A DNA stretch of 51,308 bases from Gammaproteobacteria bacterium (GCA_026399205.1 JAPLRL010000083.1:1-51308), one strand, 5' to 3'; positions 1-11,700 are shown, counted from the stretch's first letter. Made by a program: numbers and translations. Notes: generated by a model from the letters alone, not told the origin.

Positions 1-162
1 ATCAACGATCAGGTTAGGTAGGAAGATTATAGAAAGGGGGAAAATACATGAGAATTTTGAAAAAATGACCAAAACCCCTGTCAACCCCTAAATGAAAAAA
101 ATTAAAAATATTTTCTATCGCAGCCCTACCGAAAGGTCACTTATATTCGAAAAATAGAAATA

Positions 163-1440
163 GTGAATCCACGAATTAACGCGTTAGTTCAGAGTAATTT
201 TTCTATTGCGAGACAAGTGGCCTTTGAAGCAGATCAGAAACTCAAATCCGCAAATTTCTCACCCTCCCCTCTATTTGGGATCCCTTTCACAGCAAAAGAT
301 GTGTATGCGGTCTCCAACTGCATTGTTACTTATGGCACGAAAGGACTCACGAATGCGCTATGTCACTCAGCAGAAGCGACGGTGATGACACGTTTAAAGC
401 AGCAAGGATGTATTTTTTTAGGTCTGACAAATACGCCAGAAATGGGGGTCTCTTTGGAAACGGACAATTTGGTGTATGGTCGAACCAATCATCCAATCAA
501 ACCAATGTATTCACCTGGTGGGAGCAGTGGTGGTGAGGCTGCATTAATTGCAAGTTATGCTTCACCCATGGGGTTGGCTGGCGACCACGGTGGTGGCGCT
601 AGACATCCTGCTCATTGTTGCGGGGTATTCACATTGCGTCCTTCGCTGGGACGTTTACCACAAACAGGAAGCTTGATTCCAAAACGCGGTTGGGTCGCTT
701 TAACAAGCCGAATTGCGCCTATGGCGCACTGCATTGATGATCTAGAGCTCTTATTCCGTGCGATTCAAGGCGGTGATGGGCTCGATCCCTACGCTGAGCG
801 ACCTTTCCCTAGTCATGACGCTCCTTTTGAAAAAACCGTGCGCGTTGCCAATTTAGTAGATAAACATTTTTCTGATTTTGATCCAGGTATCCCTACTGCT
901 ATCGAAATGGTATGTCGGCAGCTATCCAAAGATGACATGCACGTGGATACAATAGAAACTACGCTATTTGAAGAAGGCTTTTCTATTGCCAAGCAATTAT
1001 TTCAAGCGGATGCGGGGCAAGGTTTAAAAAGTCTGCTTAGAAAATTAGGCACAAAAGAATTATCTTTACAACTGCAGGCATGGTTAGATCAACAGTCTAA
1101 AGAGCCCATCCCGCTAGATCAGTATCTAGCGCTTTGGGCCAGCTGGGACGACTATAAAATCAAGTTTTTGGAACTCTTTCAAACGTATGATGTCTTGTTG
1201 TGTCCTGTTTCACCCCAGTGTGCATTACCACATGGAGCAACCATTAAGCCTGATGCAGTTTGGTCACTTATTCGTTATACTGGAAGCCTTACATTAACAG
1301 AGTGCCCGGTAGTCGTAGTTCCTTGTGGATGGAATCAGAAACAATTGCCTCTAGGCATGCAAGTCATCACAAAACCATGGAAAGATGAATTAGCATTGGC
1401 TATAGGTAAAAAAATAAGTCTGGGGCTGTCGGGGTGTTGA
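163..1440 (+). CDS. Amidase-signature family protein, probably non-catalytic and 5'-eroded
   Basis: Members of this family (GatA, FAAH, bacterial amidases) hydrolyse or transfer amides using a Lys-Ser-Ser triad. Seen here: the lysine motif GIPFTAKD (K45), the glycine-rich GGSSGG motif (S121/S122), and then GDHGGGARHPA where the family has G(S/T)DxGGSIRxPA. Aligning by the 24-residue spacing known from FAAH (S217 to S241), the nucleophile position is G145, so hydrolysis is not expected. The GTG start lies inside the conserved 'NPRINALV' region. In-frame codons upstream (106-162) still read like the family (VTYIRKIEIVNPRINA), but that stretch has no ATG, GTG or TTG before an in-frame stop at 103-105. 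At 425 residues the product lacks the usual N-terminal 40-60 residues. It is either a pseudogene or a non-enzymatic derivative. Family assignment is firm; loss of activity is inferred. Confidence 0.8.
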   Translation: MNPRINALVQSNFSIARQVAFEADQKLKSANFSPSPLFGIPFTAKDVYAVSNCIVTYGTKGLTNALCHSAEATVMTRLKQQGCIFLGLTNTPEMGVSLETDNLVYGRTNHPIKPMYSPGGSSGGEAALIASYASPMGLAGDHGGGARHPAHCCGVFTLRPSLGRLPQTGSLIPKRGWVALTSRIAPMAHCIDDLELLFRAIQGGDGLDPYAERPFPSHDAPFEKTVRVANLVDKHFSDFDPGIPTAIEMVCRQLSKDDMHVDTIETTLFEEGFSIAKQLFQADAGQGLKSLLRKLGTKELSLQLQAWLDQQSKEPIPLDQYLALWASWDDYKIKFLELFQTYDVLLCPVSPQCALPHGATIKPDAVWSLIRYTGSLTLTECPVVVVPCGWNQKQLPLGMQVITKPWKDELALAIGKKISLGLSGC

Positions 1441-1688
1441 CACTTGCTTATTTGATTTTCCGCCCGTCTCTTACACCAATATAGGACAAAAAGTTGTTGA
1501 AATGAGGCATCTCCACTAACCTGGCTCGAATATTTGATTAAAAATTTGATAAGAACCTCACCCAGCGTTCGACCATTTTGAAATTGAAACTCAACACAAT
1601 CATCATCTAATGCAATGGCGCGTGCACATTAGGGTTGAATTAGACAATATACTCGAGTAGACTTCCGTGCGTCGATCTAAAATAGAAC

Positions 1689-4600
1689 ATGTCAATTAAA
1701 TTTACTCCATTTCATTGGGTCAATCATTTACTTGGTAGGACAACTATGTTTCATCCAAAACCTGCAACGCCTTCAACTCCAGCGCCACAACCCGATGCCG
1801 CCACGCAGGCTGTACAAGCACATATTCAAGAAGCTGCCACAGTCTTACCTAAGTTTTGGAATACCAAAAGAGATTTCGTACCTAAACCTCCTGCTTGTCC
1901 TCCCGATTGCCCCACAACAGTTGCTGACGTCAGAGCCATAGGCGTTTCACCTGAACGACTTTACTATGTTATCACCAGGGATGGCTTAACCATTGGTTCC
2001 GACGAATATCCGAGTGCGGTAACAAGAGTCCATCCGATGGGAGATTCGGGACCAATGGAATTTCAGGATATGCAGCGCCACCATCATGACATGGCCCACG
2101 GCGCTCCTGTCTACGGTGCCGGCGAGATATGGGTTCAGGCTGGGAAAATTATCCAGATCAATAATAATTCTGGCCACTATAAGCCACGTGGCGATCATTT
2201 AAAAGAATTTGTGGAAACGACGTTTCGGAAGGCTGGCTACGCTGAGGCTGTCAATATATATCAAGAGAACCGAACGCGTCACAGCATAGGATTAGCGAGA
2301 CTCGCAGTTGATACGGTGTTTATCCCAATGCAAAGATTTGGACATGAAGTTGTCACTCGAATGCAAGAAGCTGCTAGCCGCGTACAAAGAATCATACAAC
2401 TTGACCGAGACACCGCCGCGTCCATGGTACGCGAACGGGCACTTAACCCCGCGCGCCCCATTCACCATCTCATGCCTGTTCTTCCATCACAACCTGTCTC
2501 TTATGCACCAAGACCTAGCCCGATGAATACTTTGTCTAGAAGCATGATGGATCTGAGGGCCTCCTGGAGTGCATCGGACATTGCTTTCCGCCAGCGCACT
2601 GAAGCTCTGAAGGCGTTCGGCCGCCAACCTACCACGACGACGTCTAATTTCTTTTACAGCACACTAACGCAATCCTACCAAATGGCAAATCGGGATGTGC
2701 AAAATCATTATAAAAACATGCTTTGGCAACTTCCGAGTGGGTTTAAAAATGTCGATTCTTCTCTTTATTTAAAAATTCATTCCTTGGCCTATAACGGCCT
2801 AGGTTCAACATACGCATCGGGTTTCAGCAGCCTTCTTCGTGCAACAGGGCTAGGCTCAAGCTACAACGGCTATCATCCTTTTGCCTCTATTTATACGGGT
2901 TGGGGAATGGGCGAAATTGGCGGAGTAGCTACGAAAGTAGCCACCATCGTTGACCTTATTGATAGCCGAGCCCATGCGTGGGCTGAAGACTATGTGATTT
3001 GTCTGCCTATAGAAGAAGGCCGTCTTCCGTTCACCACCGCACAACTCAAACAAATTAGCCGTGAACTGGCTAATGCGTTTTTTAAACACAAAACCTTGCC
3101 ATTTTTTAGCTTGCATTTTAATTCAAGTGGCTATTTGTACCCGGTGATTCATCCCGCATTCCAACACACGTTAGTGGGTAAAGTGATTGGCCTGCTCGAT
3201 TACTTTATGAAAGGATTTTTAAACGGTGGCGTTTATCGTGATGAAGACTTCTTAAAACATTGGCCAGAGGGTTTCGATTGCAACGAGGCCAATTTAAAGA
3301 CATTTGTGACCGACCTAAAAGCATTCTGTAAAGCGAATTGTAAAGAAGTGCATTATACCTCGTTGAGGGAGTTAATGAGCCGACATGGTATCAAAGAAGA
3401 AGAAATAGCAAACGGTGAGTTTACCTCTCCCTACGAAACATCCTACCGCATCATTTCTCGCCAAGGTCAAATCAAGCGCTATGAAAATATCCTCGTGGCT
3501 GATCCAATATTCGACGTGGAATACAGCGTTGACATTAACCCAGCTTACCAAGCCTATCTGGATCGTTATCATGCTGAACATGGAAAATATCCTGATAATT
3601 TCAGCAGCATTAAAACGTGTTATGCCCAGTATGCTGAAGAAATAAAACAAAAAATGCCGAAACTGCCTTTTTGTCGCGATCTATTTCAAATGTTGGGTGT
3701 TATCAATTTTCTCTGTTATTTCTACATGACACTGGATAAAATGGGTAAAGTCCCCACCCTAGAACAAGCACCTATTGTTGACGCTTATGAATTCCCCAAA
3801 GCGTTGCCACCCATTCCTATCAGATATACAAAGTTTTATCCGCTTGAGGTCTATTTTGAAGATGTGTTTGAAGAAATGGCTCGCGCTGAACAAGCGGATA
3901 GTTCTTTGACAACAACGAATCATATATTAAAGGACATGCTGACAAAACCCTTCGGTTTTTATTCAGATGAATTGGATAACCACATTAAAAAAGCACTAGC
4001 GCCCATCATCAGTGCAAAGTTAATGCCATTACTGCAAGATCATGAAGACCATACGGTGAATGATGATGAGATTGAAATCTATGCCGATGGCATTCGAAGT
4101 TATATCATCAATGATATACAGCGACAAAAGAAAGCAATTGCTAGGATTGTATCCCAGATCGTCAAGTTTCTTCCTGACAAAGAAATTTATCTCGCGCTGC
4201 CACCTGCCGAGCAAATTTCCAGACTTTTAGAGGACTTTACCAAACTCCGCGAGCAGATGAGGGCGCAGATCCAAGATAAATTATGGAGAGAATCTAAAAT
4301 ATTATGCTTGTCGGGCTTTGGTGCATCATTGCGACGAAAGGCAGAGCAGATGTTTGAACAGTTGGAAGCAAGCATTCATGCAGACTGGGACGAAGCCGAA
4401 CCCGCTTTGAGTGACGATGCTGCGAGTACTCCAGAAAACGTGCCAAAGACTCTTTTAGGCGCGCTAAGCCATCAATGCAAAACAGCAATAGCAGAAGAAA
4501 TAAGGGAGATGGTAAAAGGAAATCGCGAGGCTTTTGCTGCACAAGTTGCCTTGATTCCTGCAGAAAGAAAGGCGGAATTTCAACAAGAAATTGAAGAACA

Positions 4601-7600
4601 GCGAGCTGAACTCGAGGCTTTTATCAAGACAACAAAGCAACTCATTATTGATGATAAGCTGCGCGCTACACTTCTTTCTCTGATGCTTGTGACTTATGAA
4701 AATGCTTTGCAACATATTGATGATAAGGTCAGTGATTTTAGTGGCTTTTTTTCTGATAAATCATCTTTAACGCTGCTTAATTCGTCTAAAAAATATTTAC
4801 ATTCAACCTTCACTACTGATTCAACGCAGATCACAGGCGGTAAGCAGTTTAAGGTAGTTGGCGGCTGCGGAATGGCACTACCTAATATGCGAAGTATGCC
4901 TATCGTCGATGGTGAAAATTTTGCCATGCAAGCCTTTGGTGCTTGTAGCGCAGAGTCGGAAACATTTTCTACCGCTCATATTGCCGGATCAGAGTACGCC
5001 GTTTTCAAAATGCGCGTAGAAGATCGTTCGCTCACCGATACGCTAGATTTTCGCTTAACTGATGATATGCACCCAGTTGTTCAGCCATTGCAAGTGGAAG
5101 AGCAACTCCTAACCTTATCGACTACACCAGAAACGCTGCCACCAACAGCTTTTCTGCAACCATTAGATGAGACGGGAGCAAGGCTGGTTCATTTTGCTGT
5201 TGGTGATCTAGGTCTACTTCAACAACTAATAGAAAGGGATAGGAGTCAACTGCAGCTTCGCAACGACTATGGACAGTTGTGTATCCATAGTGCAGTGTTG
5301 CTAGGACAAGTCGAGGCTATCAACTATTTACTCACCCAAGACAGCAGTTTACTCAATGCGATCACTGAAGATGGCTCCACCCCGCTCATGCTTGCCGCTA
5401 TGCACGGCAACTTTGACGTTATTCAGTGCTTATTAAGCCATGCTGCCGAAGTCCATACGCGCCAACCCAATGGATTATTTGCGTTGTACATGGCCATCCA
5501 AAATAACTTTAATGAGATAGCACTTGCGATCCTAGACGCAATGACCGATGTGAATTTGCAATTAGATAACCATATGACGGCGCTGCATTTGAGCATTGAG
5601 ATGAAATTGTTTGAGGTCGCACGACGCTTAATTGAAAAAGGGGCAAGATGTGATTTACAGCGAAAGTCAGATGGCTTTACGGCCTTCCATTGTGCGGTAA
5701 AAGCCGGACAAATCGATCTTGTTGAGGCCATGTTAAGCGGTGGTATCGCGGTAGACTTTCCTTTGGAATCTAAAAAAACAGCGCTACACATTGCCACAGA
5801 ACATGGTCAAGTGGCGATGGTTAACTATTTGCTGGCTCATGGCGCCAATGTTGACGCAGAAGATCAAGAAAACGAAACAGCGTTAACAACGGCCATACGA
5901 GGTGGAGAACCGGATCTAGCCCTGCTGCTAGCCAAAAAATCGAAAATCAATCGCGTTAATCAATATCAGCAAACCGCCTCACTGCAGGCAGCACAGTATG
6001 GGCTTAGCTATGTTGCCGATGAACTCATCAAACGCGGCGAAGATCCCTGTTTGCTCGACCAACATGGCCATCATTATTTTTATTATCTGCTCAGAAATGG
6101 GGATGAAATTCGCTTTCTTCGCATCCTGCAAACCGAGTGGTTTCTTAAACTCAATGTCCTATTTGATGGATCAAGTTTATTAGCACTCGCCGCACAAAAT
6201 GGACATTTTTTGATAGTTGATGAACTCATCAAAAAGAATGCGCTCTTTAAAACCAGCAAAGAGGGCTATGAACTCATTCATTTTGCCGTGATGAATGATG
6301 CAATGGGCTTTGTACGAGCTTGGTTACGTGACCACGAATCGTCAGAGGGCACCATTCAATCTGGCCATGATGCAGGTCAATCACTTGGCTATTTAGCCGC
6401 ACTGAACAGCGCTAAACATACCTTAACGCTAGTATTGAATTCGCTCACCGCTGACGACGTCGCACGCGAAAACATTTTACTGGCCGCACTCTATAGCCAA
6501 GATGTTGAGATTTTAGAACAAGTGATGACTAAAGTGAGTCACATTAATGCCTCTATGGATAGCCATCAAAATACTGCCATTCATCTTGCCGTCAAATTTG
6601 GCTGCGCTAAATTCGTGGAAGCATTACTCCGATATGGCGCAACGCCAACGTTAAAAAACAAATCAGGCCGTACATCGTATCATATTGCCATTCAGCAAGA
6701 GGATGCATATCTGCTGGAGCAGCTATTGAAATTAACAAGGGAAGAAGAGTGGCCCGCGGATTTGTGGCAATTTCTACAACAAAAACCGTCAGATCCCATT
6801 GCACGTGTATTAAGAAAACTCAATTATCAAGCGGATACTGAAGGCACCTCTGCACGATTAACAGACAATACGACCTCACTAAAAACCCAGGCGGCACTTA
6901 AAATTGAACTGCAACGCCATAACGATTCTCAATTCGAGAATATTGAACAAGTTTGTACGCAAGCAGCGCGATTACTCAAACACGGCATTTTGGATGATCT
7001 GTACTTTCTATTAAAACAATATCCACAACTCATCTGCGCCTATCGATCAACCCCTGAGGGCAGATACCTTCTGGCCGACTTGTTTGCACATATGCCAGCG
7101 CTCTTTCTCATCAAAGACAGCGCGGGCGATTGGGATGATGATTCACCGCGCTCACAACTTGAGAAGCTTCTCCTGCACATTAAAGAGGCGAATATCAACC
7201 CCGCCGATTACCAGGGTGTCATGAATAATGTGATCTTCACCGTGCTACGTTCAACAGATGAAGAAGATGCCTGCGCTAAGCTGGATTTATGGATGACCTA
7301 TTTTCCTGAGTCGTTAAGCGTCCTTGTCAATGATCCTGTGATAGGTAAATTTACAGTCGCTGATATTGCCTTGCATAATGGCCGTCAGCAGTTTTTTCTA
7401 AAAATTGCTGCGCATGCGAACAACACTGAAGCACTAGATCAGCAACAGTTTCATCCTTTCCATGAAGCCATCATGAAAGATCAATACGATCTTGTCATGA
7501 AAATGATGGATAAATATCCCATCAATGGTAGAAACAACAAACAACAAACCCCCTTAATCTGCGCGGCTATGGCTGGTAATGTATACCTCATGAGGGTTTT

Positions 7601-8732
7601 GTTAGCGCATGGGGCTGATCCTCTGCTCGTGGATAACGAAGGCAATAGCGCCTTACATTATGCCATTGCTACCAAATCATTACCCTGCGCGCTTTGCCTC
7701 CTACCTTTAATGCGTGATAAACATCGCGCGAATCGTGCGGGGATGACGCCATTTCACCAAGCGGCAAAATTTGGACTGTTACCCGTCATGCGATTGATAG
7801 GCGTCAGTGGAACGGAACAGTCCGTTAATGGTTATAGTGCGTTACATACCGCTGCCATGGAGGGGCAAACAGAGGTGATTGAGTTTTTAGTGAACCAGGG
7901 CTGCAATATCAACAAACCTCTGACCGCTTCAAGTGATACCCCTGGTCAGGACCTCAGATCCTCTCCGCTCCACATTGCTGCTGCGCATGGCAAGATAGAT
8001 GCGGTCATTAAACTCATTCGTCTGGGGGCCTTTCTGGAGCAAGAAGATGCTGACGGCGACACTGTTTTTGAACATGCAGTCGCCAGCAAAAATTCGGAAT
8101 TAGTTCGGGTCCTGCAAGAATCACCCCATTATTATTCATCAAAACATGACAACAAACTATTGTTTGCCGCTGCGCGCTTCGACAACACGGATGTGTTAAT
8201 GGAGCTCCTTTCCAGCGACGTTAATATTAACGCCACCTCAAAAGATAATCTAACTGCTTTGCATTTTAGTGCTCTCGAAAATGCAGTGACGGCGACGCGG
8301 TTGCTATTAATACAAGGCATTTCCGTCTTTCTCAAAGATAAGGCTGGTTTTACAGCATTGCATTTTGCCAGCGAAAATGGCCATGTTGCCATCATCGATT
8401 TGTTGATGAAGTATCAAGCACCCGTCAATGAACAAAATAATGCAGGGATGAGCGCAATGCACCTGGCCTGTAAAAACGGCCAGGTTGGTGCCGTGAGTGC
8501 ACTCTTGCGTCATCAACCTGATTTAACGTTAGAGAATACTCAAGGAAAAACAGCAAAACAGATTGCCCAGGATAACGGTAAACTCGAAATAGTGGGCATG
8601 ATTGATGAATATCTACACCCACCAGCACTCATGGCAGTGACGGGACGGTTTCGCTTAATGCCACCACCAGCCATAGGACGGGCAATACCCATAGATGGAT
8701 CGCTAACCTCTACCCAAACGATGCAGGCCTAA
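1689..8732 (+). CDS. Giant ankyrin-repeat protein (2347 aa), candidate host-interaction effector
   Basis: The N-terminal half has no family I can name. It contains a compact motif region (about residues 140-180) reading GAGEIWVQAGKI, then NNNSGHYKP, a 'SGHYxP' signature I recall from other large bacterial proteins of unknown function. Residues about 1160-1545, 1620-1685 and 1918-2310 are ankyrin repeats, roughly two dozen in all, many with good consensus such as TALHIATEHGQVAMVNYLLAHGA. There is no signal peptide and no membrane segment. The ATG at 1689 has no clear ribosome-binding site. An in-frame ATG at 1746 has TAGGA five bases ahead and could be the true start. The next gene begins one base after the stop, so the two are almost certainly co-translated. 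Ankyrin proteins of this size in Legionellales are often secreted effectors; that role is inference. Confidence 0.85.
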   Translation: MSIKFTPFHWVNHLLGRTTMFHPKPATPSTPAPQPDAATQAVQAHIQEAATVLPKFWNTKRDFVPKPPACPPDCPTTVADVRAIGVSPERLYYVITRDGLTIGSDEYPSAVTRVHPMGDSGPMEFQDMQRHHHDMAHGAPVYGAGEIWVQAGKIIQINNNSGHYKPRGDHLKEFVETTFRKAGYAEAVNIYQENRTRHSIGLARLAVDTVFIPMQRFGHEVVTRMQEAASRVQRIIQLDRDTAASMVRERALNPARPIHHLMPVLPSQPVSYAPRPSPMNTLSRSMMDLRASWSASDIAFRQRTEALKAFGRQPTTTTSNFFYSTLTQSYQMANRDVQNHYKNMLWQLPSGFKNVDSSLYLKIHSLAYNGLGSTYASGFSSLLRATGLGSSYNGYHPFASIYTGWGMGEIGGVATKVATIVDLIDSRAHAWAEDYVICLPIEEGRLPFTTAQLKQISRELANAFFKHKTLPFFSLHFNSSGYLYPVIHPAFQHTLVGKVIGLLDYFMKGFLNGGVYRDEDFLKHWPEGFDCNEANLKTFVTDLKAFCKANCKEVHYTSLRELMSRHGIKEEEIANGEFTSPYETSYRIISRQGQIKRYENILVADPIFDVEYSVDINPAYQAYLDRYHAEHGKYPDNFSSIKTCYAQYAEEIKQKMPKLPFCRDLFQMLGVINFLCYFYMTLDKMGKVPTLEQAPIVDAYEFPKALPPIPIRYTKFYPLEVYFEDVFEEMARAEQADSSLTTTNHILKDMLTKPFGFYSDELDNHIKKALAPIISAKLMPLLQDHEDHTVNDDEIEIYADGIRSYIINDIQRQKKAIARIVSQIVKFLPDKEIYLALPPAEQISRLLEDFTKLREQMRAQIQDKLWRESKILCLSGFGASLRRKAEQMFEQLEASIHADWDEAEPALSDDAASTPENVPKTLLGALSHQCKTAIAEEIREMVKGNREAFAAQVALIPAERKAEFQQEIEEQRAELEAFIKTTKQLIIDDKLRATLLSLMLVTYENALQHIDDKVSDFSGFFSDKSSLTLLNSSKKYLHSTFTTDSTQITGGKQFKVVGGCGMALPNMRSMPIVDGENFAMQAFGACSAESETFSTAHIAGSEYAVFKMRVEDRSLTDTLDFRLTDDMHPVVQPLQVEEQLLTLSTTPETLPPTAFLQPLDETGARLVHFAVGDLGLLQQLIERDRSQLQLRNDYGQLCIHSAVLLGQVEAINYLLTQDSSLLNAITEDGSTPLMLAAMHGNFDVIQCLLSHAAEVHTRQPNGLFALYMAIQNNFNEIALAILDAMTDVNLQLDNHMTALHLSIEMKLFEVARRLIEKGARCDLQRKSDGFTAFHCAVKAGQIDLVEAMLSGGIAVDFPLESKKTALHIATEHGQVAMVNYLLAHGANVDAEDQENETALTTAIRGGEPDLALLLAKKSKINRVNQYQQTASLQAAQYGLSYVADELIKRGEDPCLLDQHGHHYFYYLLRNGDEIRFLRILQTEWFLKLNVLFDGSSLLALAAQNGHFLIVDELIKKNALFKTSKEGYELIHFAVMNDAMGFVRAWLRDHESSEGTIQSGHDAGQSLGYLAALNSAKHTLTLVLNSLTADDVARENILLAALYSQDVEILEQVMTKVSHINASMDSHQNTAIHLAVKFGCAKFVEALLRYGATPTLKNKSGRTSYHIAIQQEDAYLLEQLLKLTREEEWPADLWQFLQQKPSDPIARVLRKLNYQADTEGTSARLTDNTTSLKTQAALKIELQRHNDSQFENIEQVCTQAARLLKHGILDDLYFLLKQYPQLICAYRSTPEGRYLLADLFAHMPALFLIKDSAGDWDDDSPRSQLEKLLLHIKEANINPADYQGVMNNVIFTVLRSTDEEDACAKLDLWMTYFPESLSVLVNDPVIGKFTVADIALHNGRQQFFLKIAAHANNTEALDQQQFHPFHEAIMKDQYDLVMKMMDKYPINGRNNKQQTPLICAAMAGNVYLMRVLLAHGADPLLVDNEGNSALHYAIATKSLPCALCLLPLMRDKHRANRAGMTPFHQAAKFGLLPVMRLIGVSGTEQSVNGYSALHTAAMEGQTEVIEFLVNQGCNINKPLTASSDTPGQDLRSSPLHIAAAHGKIDAVIKLIRLGAFLEQEDADGDTVFEHAVASKNSELVRVLQESPHYYSSKHDNKLLFAAARFDNTDVLMELLSSDVNINATSKDNLTALHFSALENAVTATRLLLIQGISVFLKDKAGFTALHFASENGHVAIIDLLMKYQAPVNEQNNAGMSAMHLACKNGQVGAVSALLRHQPDLTLENTQGKTAKQIAQDNGKLEIVGMIDEYLHPPALMAVTGRFRLMPPPAIGRAIPIDGSLTSTQTMQA

Positions 8733-8733
8733 T

Positions 8734-11700
8734 ATGCCCCTTATTGATGACGAGTATCAACTTCCTATTGAACTCAGAACATTACCAGTCACCGTACAGG
8801 CTGCTTTTATACATGGTTTAGAGAGGCTATTACCAGAGCACTATGAAGCATATGAAGTAGAATGGTCGGCGTGGTTTGCTAAGATTCATAAGCATGAAGG
8901 TCTTGACCGTATTCATACCTTATTTTTTATCCAACTCCCGCTAAGTGATTTACATCTTAAAACAGATTTTTTAAAAACGCCGTTTTTGCTCTCCTTGATC
9001 AATGACGCGCCCCCGATCGTATGGGACTGGTGTGAATGTTATTTCAAACCAATTTCAAGATTGGTCGATGTCCAAGCATTTAATCAGGCGTTACAGCAAT
9101 TTAATTTATTTTGTGAGCTCGTGACCACTGAGCAACTGATTCCACACTTAGCCAAACCACCTACTCACTTAATGTCGTACCAAGATCGAGATAATCATTA
9201 TTTTGCTAGCGTCTTAACGGCGTTGACAAAGGCGAGAAACAAGAGCTTGCAAGCGCGCTCAATCGATCGATTGCCACCGCTGGCTCAAATCGAAAGAGGG
9301 TTTTCTTTACAACTGCCCTTTGTTGCAAAAGCAATGCTGTGTAACGGTGAAATCACTGTTCCAAGCAAAAAGGAATTATCGGAGTGCAGTGATTTTGAAA
9401 CATTTTCCGCCCTATCACGCGCCAGGCTAACCAGGGATATTGAACTGGAATGTGGTGCAGAAACGGGAGAGCAAGCGCTAGGAGAACCCGTCACTGGATT
9501 ATCTGATAAAGCGATGGGTGTTACCGACGATAGAATTCAAGCCCCTACAGAGAGAGTTAGACGGTATCAACAATGGGATTTATTTTGCACACATTTAGCT
9601 GAAGTGAGTTCTCAAAAATTAGCCAAACATCATCAATTGCTTCTCGCACAATGCGCCCTGAAGGCCATTGCCAACCCTTTCGAAGATTACGAATTGCCGC
9701 AACTTATTACCTTGTCTATCCATATCAAAGAAACGTTAGGCATTGAGCTATTTTATAAATTATTCACTTTGAAGGTCGACTTACCTCAAAGGACGCTTAA
9801 AAATTATTTGGAATGTTGCCAGTTGTTAGTCGAGTTGCAATCTGAGCCCATCTCTCAAACCGTGATGGCAGAATATCTACATCACTCCACGCTAAACTTG
9901 GTACACTTACTTGATGTGCTCAGAACAGCACACGCAGCATACCTAGAAAAGAAATATCCTCAACGCGATATTGATGCAGTCATGGCAGCATTTTCGCAAA
10001 CAAGTGAGATTGTTCACACCCCGCTATCAGCACCTGAATTAGATAAGATAAAAGATGAATATCTTAAGATTCAAGCAGCAGGTCGTGCATTTGGGCGCCT
10101 GCCTAAAGATAAAATTAAGGTGTCTTTATACCGTCATGATAAATACACCACCTTGTATTTAATCACCGAAATGGTGCGTAAACATTTTAAAATTGCCCCT
10201 TATGATACTCAGCTGTTATCACTGCTCGCTTTATTAGAAACACCTGAGAAATTAAAAGGGCGTATCGCGCAAATTAAAACCGGTGAAGGCAAATCAACCA
10301 TTATCGCCATGCTGGCAGCCTTTGTTGCAGCGCAAGGGCATTTTGTCGATGTCATTACCTCCTCCGGCTATTTATCCATACGCGATCAAGAAAAATACGC
10401 GCCTTTTTTTACCGCATTAGGTTTAACTTCATCGCACATCTGTTATAGCGGTAAAGAGCTAAAAAAAGAGCACTTTCATGCACAAATCCTTTATGGCAAA
10501 AACACCGATTTTGAATTTGCTCATATGCGGGATGGTATTTATAACCGTAAATTCAGGTTCTCTTTAAAAGAAGGCCAACTTGTCCCACGCACGGCCGACG
10601 CTGTCATCGTAGATGAAGCCGATAATCTATTTTTAGATACAGCGTCTAGTTCTGCCCGTCTGGCTATTCCATCGCATGAACATATTGAGTGGATATACGC
10701 GCCGTTATTGGCTTTTGGCAAGCTACATCTATCTAAAGAGCAAAAACCAACTCATCTTCATTTGCCACTGTTACGGCATCAATTGCTCACACTAGAGGAT
10801 GAGAAATACCAAGAAGTCGTTCATGGGCTCTCTGATGGACGGTTATTGAAACTCCTCGATAGTACTAGAGAAGCTTTGTTTAAAACCCATGAAAATATTC
10901 ATTATGTCATTAAACTCGCCCGCAATGATGATGGCTCAACTGAAAAACAAGTTGTGATCATGGATTATGATAATACGGGTCGGGCCAGTGTAGGTCAACG
11001 TTGGAGCGCTGGGGTGCATCAATTGGTTGAAGAGAAGCATGGTTTCAAACCAAAAAGCGAATCAATGACAGCGACCTCCCTAACCCACGCGAATTTCTTC
11101 AATGATTATCGTTTGATTTATGGTTTAACAGGGACAATGGGCGAACCAGCCGAGCGTGCAGAAATATTGAATATCTACCACGTTGATGCGTTTGATGTAC
11201 CTCCCCATTTCCCCTGTCATCGACAAGCACTACCGGCAAAATTTGATGCGGATACACCTGCGCATTACGAAACAATTTTGGCCGACATTTTAAAAACTCA
11301 GCAAGCAGGACGTCCCGTTTTAGTCTTATTTAAGACCGTTGCGTCTTCAAAAGCCTTTAGTGAATTTCTCGCTAGTAAAAGCATGAGGCATCAACTGTTA
11401 AATGAAATGCAACAAGAAAATGAGGACTATCTGATCTCACGAGCAGGAGAGGCGAAAATGATAACGGTGGCAACAAATACCGCCGGCCGCGGTACCGATA
11501 TCATTTTATCACCTGAGAGTAAGGCCAATGGTGGCTTGCATGTGGTCTTTACATTTTTTCCCAATAATCTGCGCGTAGAAGAGCAAGGCTTTGGTCGCGC
11601 CAGCCGGCAAGGTCAAAGTGGTTCTTGGGCGATGTATTTGTGTGCTGAAGATGATCATATTAAGAAGCTGTTGCGAGGAGTGGAGCTGATGGATGGCGAC

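Noticed and set aside
1-162. Left attachment repeat or promoter in the first bases
   Set aside because: I looked for a copy of the tRNA-Lys 3' end and found none; the stretch is AT-rich with only the amidase remnant from 106.
5423-5797. 124-codon minus-strand frame within the ankyrin gene
   Set aside because: It is a shadow of the ankyrin repeats, without a start signal.
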